Positions 58,601 to 64,000 of a stretch of DNA of 64,000 bases are shown in pieces. The stretch is from Arbacia lixula (lineage: Eukaryota > Echinodermata > Echinoidea > Arbacioida > Arbaciidae). Numbering within the stretch: position 1 is the first letter of the stretch; each line of letters opens with the position of its first letter. Both the position numbers and the translations under genes were made by a program. The stretch is taken from contig OZ022583.1 in NCBI GenBank assembly GCA_963669155.1, forward strand, positions 14,521,105 through 14,585,104, given 5' to 3'. Below the pieces are notes generated by a model that saw only the letters and a list, made by a program, of their open reading frames with translations, did no database searches and was not told where the DNA came from.

Positions 58601-61600
58601 GCTACTGCAGGTCAATAGCAAATTTTGACGTCCTAACTGGACCAGGGTTTATGAAGCCTGAAAATTTAACTGTGAGCAATGGGTTAAAGGGCATGTATAC
58701 TGTACTGAGAAGGCAAAAAAGCCTTCAAAAGGTAATTGTTAACAATCTTCTTGCCAATGGTCTTAAATTCATGTATTGTCTATTTTAAAAGCTTGCTGAA
58801 AGTTATTTGCCCTCAAATGATCCATATTTGGAGTAATGAGTGATTAAATCACAAATCCTCAGAATGTTCGGGCCGAACATTTTGAGGATTTAATCATTAA
58901 TCATTAATTACTCCATATGTGGATCATTTGAGGGCAAATAACTTTCAGCAAGCTTCTTAAATAGACAATACACGAATTTAAGACCATTGGCAAGAAGATT
59001 GCTAACAATTACATTTTGAAGGCTTTTTTGCCTTCCCAGTACAGTATATGCCCTTTAAACATGTGCACTTGATTGTATGCAATTGTGATAAGTCATTCTG
59101 TTTCTCTGTTGCCCCTTAGTGGTGGAGGTGTGGCTAGAATACTGTCAGTTCTGTGTGGGGGGCATCGGCACGCCCCAGGGCGTGGCCAACGCTCGCCGGG
59201 TGTTTGAGGAGGCCATCATGGCTGCAGGGCTCCACATCGCTCAGGGCAGCATGATCTGGGAGGTGTACCGAGAGTTTGAGAACGCACTGCTCTCAACGAT
59301 GCAAGTATGTACCGGCATTTATATATTAAAGGGATTGTCCACCCTGAGAGTGAATTGGTTTCAATAAAAGCAGAAATATGAAAGAAACATTGGTGAAGGT
59401 TTGGTGAAAATCCTCAAAGGATAAGAAAGTTACGATCTTGTAAATTTTTTATTTTGTGAAGTCCGGTGCGAGGTGCTATTGTATATGTTGTGTACAATAT
59501 ATTTGAAAATGTCCATTTTCTTAAGAGGATATGCATCATTTTACCTGTGCATTCAAAACATCATTAGATACAGGTTTTACAATCAAACCCCTATGAAAAA
59601 AAATCCTTTATCTAACATAGAAAAACAGCATTATGGAATCGTACAGCACAAAGCATATGGGAGAGCACCTCGCACGTGACATCACAAAATTGAAGTTTCA
59701 AAAGATCAAAACTTTTTAATCGTTTGATGGATTTTCTTCAAACCTTTATGAATGTGATTCCTTCATATTTCTGTTTTTATTGAAACCAACTTTACTATAG
59801 GGTGGACTATCCCTTTAATGAGTTGTCTCTGTTTGCCCATTGATTATGGCAAGCAGAAGGAGTGGCAAAGTTGGATTGAATGCACTTCTGTCAAATTTTG
59901 GGGATGGCATTTTCTTACAACATATTTTTGCAAAGAATATTTTTTTCAGAAAGATGGGATGAAGGGGGAGGGGGAGTGTGGTGATGGCTTGCAACAGCAG
60001 AAAGTACAAGTAGATGCTGAGGATTGATGTGGTCACAACTGTATTAGTAGTAGTGAAAGGCAGTGTGCCTAGATTTCAGTTCAGTTCATTGTCCAGACAA
60101 AGATATGTGGTAAACATGCAAACTAAACCCAATCTGGACCCTGTCTCATAAAGAGTTGCGATTAATCTGAATCGATCAGAAGTCCAATCTCCTATTTCTA
60201 ATGCACAGCGTTACGATTGATGTCAATTGCAAGTCAAATTGCGATAAATCCCATATCTTTGTAAGACAGGGCCCATTATTGGAATGAAGATCATATTGAT
60301 AAAAAGATCACCATTATGATAATAATAATAATAATAATAGTCCATTCTTATATAGCGCAATTTTACAGTTAAGTCTCAATGCACATAAAAGAGAAATAGA
60401 GAAAGAAGTAGAAACTTATTTAAGCAAAGATAAAGTGATTGAAATCTACAATTCACTAAGAAACAAAAATGTCTTCAATTTGGTGCGAAATTGATCCTCA
60501 GTTTTAGATTCTCGAATAAAGTCTGGAAGTTTATTCCACAGCATAGGTGCGGCAAACTGGAAAGACCTCTGACCGTATGTCTTGGTTTTAACGGAGTACT
60601 GCACTAAAAGATTCTTTTAAAAGCTTTTTATTATTTTTGTCAAGCCGAAACCTGGAGCCATCCCAACGCCAGAGCAGCAGAAGGAGCTGAAGGACCAGAT
60701 GGCAAGAATCTCTTCCATCTTCAAGAGGCAGCTGGCCATCCCACTCCTTGGTGAGTGCTCCAACTTCATTCAAATAGCCAATATTCAATATTTTTGTGAA
60801 TGTTATGCATATCTTACAAATAATTTGTTGCTTAGGGTTACCACAAAACTTGCTGATGTTTGTTTGACTATTGGCAACTAATGGATTCAATGTGTATTTC
60901 ACCACTTGAAACTGAATCACTGGAGACCAGTGTATGAGATAATTGGTTCTCAGGCAACCTTGAGCAAAGTGTCCATTAATTTGAACACATTAGGATTGTT
61001 TATTAAGTAAAATGTGTACAATATTAATATTTATGAATATATTGCATATTGCTTATTTGACCTTCATGAAAGGATAATGATTATTATCTAAAGGTGCATT
61101 TATATGTTACCATAAATTAACATTGAGCAAATTCATTTGAAAGATAAGAATTTCTTGGACTGGAGCTACACTGTAACATCTGAAACATCTGGCATTCATA
61201 TTTATGAACACATTTACATATTCAATATTCATGGATCAGACATGGAACAGACCTTCTGCGAGTATGAGCAGTGGACGTCAGACCTGGGCGAGGAGATGCC
61301 CGGTCATGTGAAGGAGGCCTATGGGAAAGCGCTGGACATGATGGACAACTACAGGCCACTGGAAGAAAGTCTGGTAAGCCCGTAAATCCTCTCACTTCCA
61401 AGGGGCTCATTCACTGTGTTATAAATCAATGGTCTCTTCATGACTAAGTACCAAGAGGGTTAACCCATACCCTAGCAAGCTTTGAAAAAAAAATAATTTT
61501 CTACACATATAATGTTTAACATGTTTAATACAATTTTTAAGTTTATGCAGTAAAAATTTGTATATTAATTTTACATATTGTAGTGTTGGCAAGCCATCTC

Positions 61601-63407
61601 TGGGCCTTTTAACTCACAAGCGCAGCTTTTAAGATTGGCCCCTTTACATTCTCTTCGAAAATTTATATCCTAATTTAGTTTAATGAATTTGTTATTTATG
61701 TTATTTGAAATATTTGCCCTCATTATGTCCATTGTTTGTAAATATGAATACCTTCTTATCATAATTGCTAATTGTAATGCTAGAGTTTACACTCCCTGCG
61801 CAAGATGTATGCTGCTGTATGGGATTAGTGTTTGCTATTGGTGACAAATACACACAAGGATCATACCAAATTAAACACGTCTTTACCCGACAATATCGCA
61901 AGTGGTTAAATTTGCGATTGTGGAGTACTAGTACTAGTAGTACATATGTTCGCGCATGTCGTATTCATAATTTGTTGTGTTGTTAAATTTGCGAATAATC
62001 CCGACTCGTGACATTCGTGAAAAATAAAATCCCCCACAAACTATTTGGCGTATACAGTATAATCGTGATGATTATGATATTGATAAGTATATTAATATTT
62101 AAGGTAAGGGTTAGCAGTGTTAAGGACCACGAGATTCATTATCAATGGAGTACCATTCTGCCAGGAATGTATGTCACATCCTTGTATGATTTCAGGATAC
62201 TAGGAGTGAACCATCTCAAAGGAATAAAATTGGGGAATATTGAGAATCCTTTCTTCTTTTTCCTCTCTTCAATCATTGCTTTTGTCTGGTTTCTCCTCTC
62301 CTTTTCCTTCTACTCCACCCTCTTTCTGTCAGCAGCTGATAGCCGACGCCCCCAAACTGACTGAATTCCTGGCCTACATTGAGTATGAGTTGAAGCAGGG
62401 GAACCCAGCCAGAATCCAGTGCATCTATGAGAGAGCTCTGGCTGAAAACTGCCTCAACATGTCCCTGTGGAAGGAGTACACATCATATCTGGTGAGCAAG
62501 GAGGGCTGCTTTTACAAATCTTACACTTGTACCAGTGTTATAAGTGTTTTCTGGTAGACACTTGCTCCTACATTTCCAAATGGTTAGAGTACACGTCTTA
62601 TACGGTAAGCAAGGAGGGCCGTTTTCACAAATCACACATTGTCGCACAACTAGCACTAGTTCCAGCGCTGCAATTACTGCTGCTGAATAATTGCTTATTG
62701 TGCCATTGTGCCATGATGATGGATTCCATTCTAGTTTGATTTCTGGAAACTATGAAGGGACCGTCTCATAATCAGAAAATCATTACAATTAGAGAGAATC
62801 CAGACCTGATTTTAACGGAAAAACAGTTCTCCCATGATTACGGCCCATTCTCGTTACCACTTCTACCGCCTTACATTTAAAGGGCATATAATGTACCGGG
62901 AAGACAAAAAAAAAAGCCTTCAAAAGGGTGATTGTGAGCAGTCTTCTTATCAATGGTCTTAAATTCATGTATTGTCCATTTTACAAACTTGCTAAAAGTT
63001 ATGTACCGTCAAACAGTCCATATAATTAGTGATTAAATCACATTTTCTCAAAATATGAGGCCCGTATAGTTTGAGGATTTGTGATTTAATCACTAATTAT
63101 TCCAAATGTAGACCATTTGAGGACAAATAACTTTCAGCAAGTTTCTAAAGTGGGCATGTATTTAAGAAGATTGCTCCCGATCACCCTTTTGAAGGCTTTT
63201 TGTCTTCCCAGTACAGTATATGCACCTTTAATGTTAGTATTAGCATGTGTCACTATCCCTTGCTCCAGGACGACAACCTGAAGATTAGCTCAGTGGTCCT
63301 GCCAAACTATGAGAGAGCAAGCAGAAACTGCCCCTGGTGCCTGGCCCTGTGGCAAGGCTATCTTGTCGCCCTGGAGAGATATGGAGAGCCATTCTCAACT
63401 GTGCAAT
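55481..63407 (+). CDS. SART3: SART3, U4/U6 snRNP recycling factor, 5' part (gene span)
   Basis: SART3 (p110, related to yeast Prp24) rebinds U6 snRNA after splicing and helps re-form U4/U6 and the tri-snRNP in Cajal bodies. It also carries USP4/USP15 into the nucleus. Eight exons were placed: 55481-55621, 57133-57259, 57774-57878, 59120-59304, 60645-60750, 61240-61373, 62333-62491 and 63269-63407, all with matching phases. They encode a short acidic start and then the N-terminal HAT helices. Landmarks recalled from human SART3 include WLEYCQFCVGGIG, FKRQLAIPLLDMEQTFCEYE, NPARIQCIYERALAENC and ASRNCPWCLALWQGYLVALE. The acidic N terminus is shorter than in human. The remaining HAT repeats, nuclear localisation signal, RRMs and LSm-binding tail lie beyond the window. 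Confidence 0.95.
55737..55870. mobile_element. fold-back hairpin in SART3 intron 1
   Basis: TTGATGGGCTTG...GGCTCTGTCTCCAATA...GTCCATTTACTTATGCCTG pairs with CAGGCATAAGCAAATGGA...TGTTGGCGACGGAGCC...CAAGCCCATCAA around an AAAAATGC loop. It begins about 115 bases after exon 1. Confidence 0.7.
56313..56845. mobile_element. TTAA-flanked 520-bp element, copy 2
   Basis: The same element as 7996-8512, in the same orientation, with TTAAAGATTGTCCGTCCCTTT and AAAAGGGACGGGCTGTCTTTAA ends and only scattered differences. Confidence 0.8.
57133..57259 (+). CDS. SART3: SART3 exon 2, first HAT helices
   Basis: The acceptor is TCTTCATAG and the donor GTAAGC at 57260; phase 0 to 1. It encodes NPFRYDAHLKLITLLRQAGE then LEKLRKARQNMSELFPLTG, matching human YNCHVDLIRLLRLEGELTKV. 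An alternative donor three bases upstream (GTGGTA) would remove one Gly in frame. Confidence 0.93.
57774..57878 (+). CDS. SART3: SART3 exon 3, HAT repeat
   Basis: The acceptor is CTTTTCCAG and the donor GTAAGT at 57879; phase 1 to 1. It encodes LWMQWIQDELKLMDGEEERG then KVMELFDRAVKDYL, matching human LWLEWLHDE...FEKAVKDYI. Confidence 0.95.
58684..59058. mobile_element. TTAA hairpin MITE (GGGCATATACTG family), copy 2
   Basis: The ends are TTAAAGGGCATGTATACTGTAC and AGTACAGTATATGCCCTTTAA, with the same central palindrome as copy 1. It ends 61 bases before the exon 4 start. Confidence 0.9.
59120..59304 (+). CDS. SART3: SART3 exon 4, HAT repeats
   Basis: The acceptor is TTGCCCCTTAG and the donor GTATGT at 59305; phase 1 to 0. 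It encodes VVEVWLEYCQFCVGGIGTPQ, NARRVFEEAIMAAGLHIAQG and MIWEVYREFENALLSTMQ. Human has WLEYGQYSVGGIGQKGGLEK and LWEAYREFESAI. Confidence 0.96.
59326..59818. mobile_element. TTAAAGGGATAG-type MITE, long copy
   Basis: The ends are TTAAAGGGATTGTCCACCCTGA and TAGGGTGGACTATCCCTTTAA; the subterminal pairs also match (GAATTGGTTTCAATAAAAGCAG / TTTTATTGAAACCAAC). It begins only 21 bases after exon 4, so it nearly abuts the donor. Confidence 0.85.
60318..60602 (-). repeat. SINE/MITE-like interspersed repeat with AAT tail
   Basis: (ATA)n at 60318-60339 adjoins TCCATTCTTATATAGCGCAA and later TTTATTCCACAGCATAGGTGCGG and CTGGAAAGACCTCTGACCGTA. I recognise this general sequence type as a widespread repeat in marine animals, but not a named family. 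It ends just before the exon 5 acceptor. Confidence 0.4.
60645..60750 (+). CDS. SART3: SART3 exon 5
   Basis: The acceptor is ATTTTTGTCAAG and the donor GTGAGT at 60751; phase 0 to 1. It encodes PKPGAIPTPEQQKELKDQMA then RISSIFKRQLAIPLL. The segment before ISSIFKRQ is longer than in human. Confidence 0.93.
61240..61373 (+). CDS. SART3: SART3 exon 6
   Basis: The acceptor is TTCATGGATCAG (poor pyrimidine tract) and the donor GTAAGC at 61374; phase 1 to 0. It encodes DMEQTFCEYEQWTSDLGEEM then KEAYGKALDMMDNYRPLEES, matching human DMEATFAEYEEWSEDPIPES. Confidence 0.93.
62333..62491 (+). CDS. SART3: SART3 exon 7
   Basis: The acceptor region is TTTCTGTCAGCAG|CTG, a NAGNAG site, so an extra Gln codon may be included (start 62333) or skipped (62336). 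The donor is GTGAGC at 62492, phase 0. It encodes LIADAPKLTEFLAYIEYELK, NPARIQCIYERALAENC and LWKEYTSYL, matching human DPARIQLIFERALVENCLVP. Confidence 0.95.
62576..62642 (+). pseudogene. decayed duplicate of the SART3 exon 7 3' end and donor
   Basis: About 113 bases after the exon 7 end the sequence repeats: TGGTTAGAGTACACGTCTTATACGGTAAGCAAGGAGGGC against TGGAAGGAGTACACATCATATCTGGTGAGCAAGGAGGGC. The repeat keeps an open frame (WLEYTSYT) and a good donor (GTAAGC). There is no adjacent acceptor, so it is probably an intronic relic of a small tandem duplication. Confidence 0.75.
62877..63231. mobile_element. TTAA hairpin MITE (GGGCATATACTG family), copy 3
   Basis: The ends are TTAAAGGGCATATAATGTACC and AGTACAGTATATGCACCTTTAA. 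It is more diverged than copies 1 and 2. It ends 37 bases before exon 8, so the branch point of intron 7 may lie within or at the edge of the element. Confidence 0.85.
63269..63407 (+). CDS. SART3: SART3 exon 8 (last in window)
   Basis: The acceptor is CCTTGCTCCAG and the donor GTGAGT at 63408; phase 0 to 1. It encodes DDNLKISSVVLPNYERASRN then CPWCLALWQGYLVALERYGE, matching human RNCPWTVALWSRYLLAMERH. No further exon is visible before the window ends. Confidence 0.95.
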
Positions 63408-64000
63408 GTGAGTAACTCCTGCATTAGTGATGTTAGTGATGTGCTTGTGCAAGAAATATATCTCATAGGGAAGTATTAAAAAAGATATAGGTAAAACATG
63501 AATTTTTGCCATGCAATAATATGCAAAGATAGGTTGTAATTATTTCTTATGTATTTTATTGTGTTCAATTTTCATATGTATTTCTTTGCTTTTTTAAAGT
63601 GTTTTTTACTATTTGGGTGTGGTTGTGGGTGTGTGTGTGTGTGGTAATTAATTACACTATTTGAAACAATGATACCTACTACAAAAGTATTTACATAAAA
63701 ATGAAAAAGCTCCTGATATTTTCCATGGGGGTATACACAGTCATAGAGAGAAATAGCGAAATTTCAGTGACATGTGTTCGGTAAATGTAATCTGACACCC
63801 GCACGGTAGGTTTGATCGCCATAAGTTTGGTATCAAAACATGCGGGAAGGATCAGAGAAAAATATTGAGGCGTAGTTATACCGACGATAATTTGACAGGG
63901 GGGGGGGGGTATTAGGGTTAAATGGATATGAGTTTGAAGTTATATTTAGACTTTATATAACCTACATTTTTATCCATTTATACATGTTTGTGTACCCACC

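Overview
The window is nuclear DNA of an invertebrate animal. It has intron-rich genes with GT-AG splice sites, long introns, many microsatellites and very many short non-autonomous DNA transposons. A marine deuterostome, most likely a sea urchin or close relative, fits best: there is an IgGFc-binding-domain membrane protein (a family I recall as expanded in echinoderms), and tacatgta and taggcctac motifs are frequent. The species call is inference.

Layout. (1) Positions 1-65 may be the 3' end of an unidentified plus-strand gene, with AATAAA at 158. (2) About 2.8-14.5 kb holds STN1 on the plus strand, the OB-fold/winged-helix subunit of the telomeric CST complex. Eight exons with matching intron phases cover everything from the OB fold to the stop codon; the extreme N terminus is uncertain. 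Its introns are packed with TTAA-flanked and fold-back elements. (3) About 14.5-25.3 kb has no gene I can support. It holds LINE remnants, a 1.5 kb TIR-bounded element made of 157-bp tandem repeats and a GTCC minisatellite, MITEs, and a GC-rich TIR element full of promoter-like motifs. (4) About 25.4-51.9 kb on the minus strand holds a gene for a type I membrane protein. It was assembled here from a signal-peptide exon, a short exon, a 1.3-kb IgGFc-binding exon and a transmembrane exon, and intron phases agree at all three of these junctions. The cytoplasmic tail is tentative. (5) Its signal-peptide exon lies inside a tandem direct duplication of about 5.3 kb (42.7-48.0 and 48.3-53.6 kb, separated by 200 N), so two identical copies of exon 1 are present. 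This is either a true segmental duplication or two haplotypes placed in series by the assembler. (6) From 55.5 kb to the end, the 5' part of SART3 runs on the plus strand. SART3 is the U4/U6 snRNP recycling factor; eight exons cover the acidic N terminus and the first HAT repeats, and the gene continues past the window.

The three genes show no sign of working together: one acts in telomere maintenance, one at the cell surface and one in splicing. They do share repeat families; for example, the same 520-bp TTAA element sits in an STN1 intron and in SART3 intron 1. I found no bacterial-type system, CRISPR array or recognisable retroviral element. The observations most worth following up are the duplicated first exon, the compact membrane-anchored IgGFc-binding protein, the STN1 splice acceptor embedded in a minisatellite, and MITE copies ending within 40-60 bp of SART3 acceptors.
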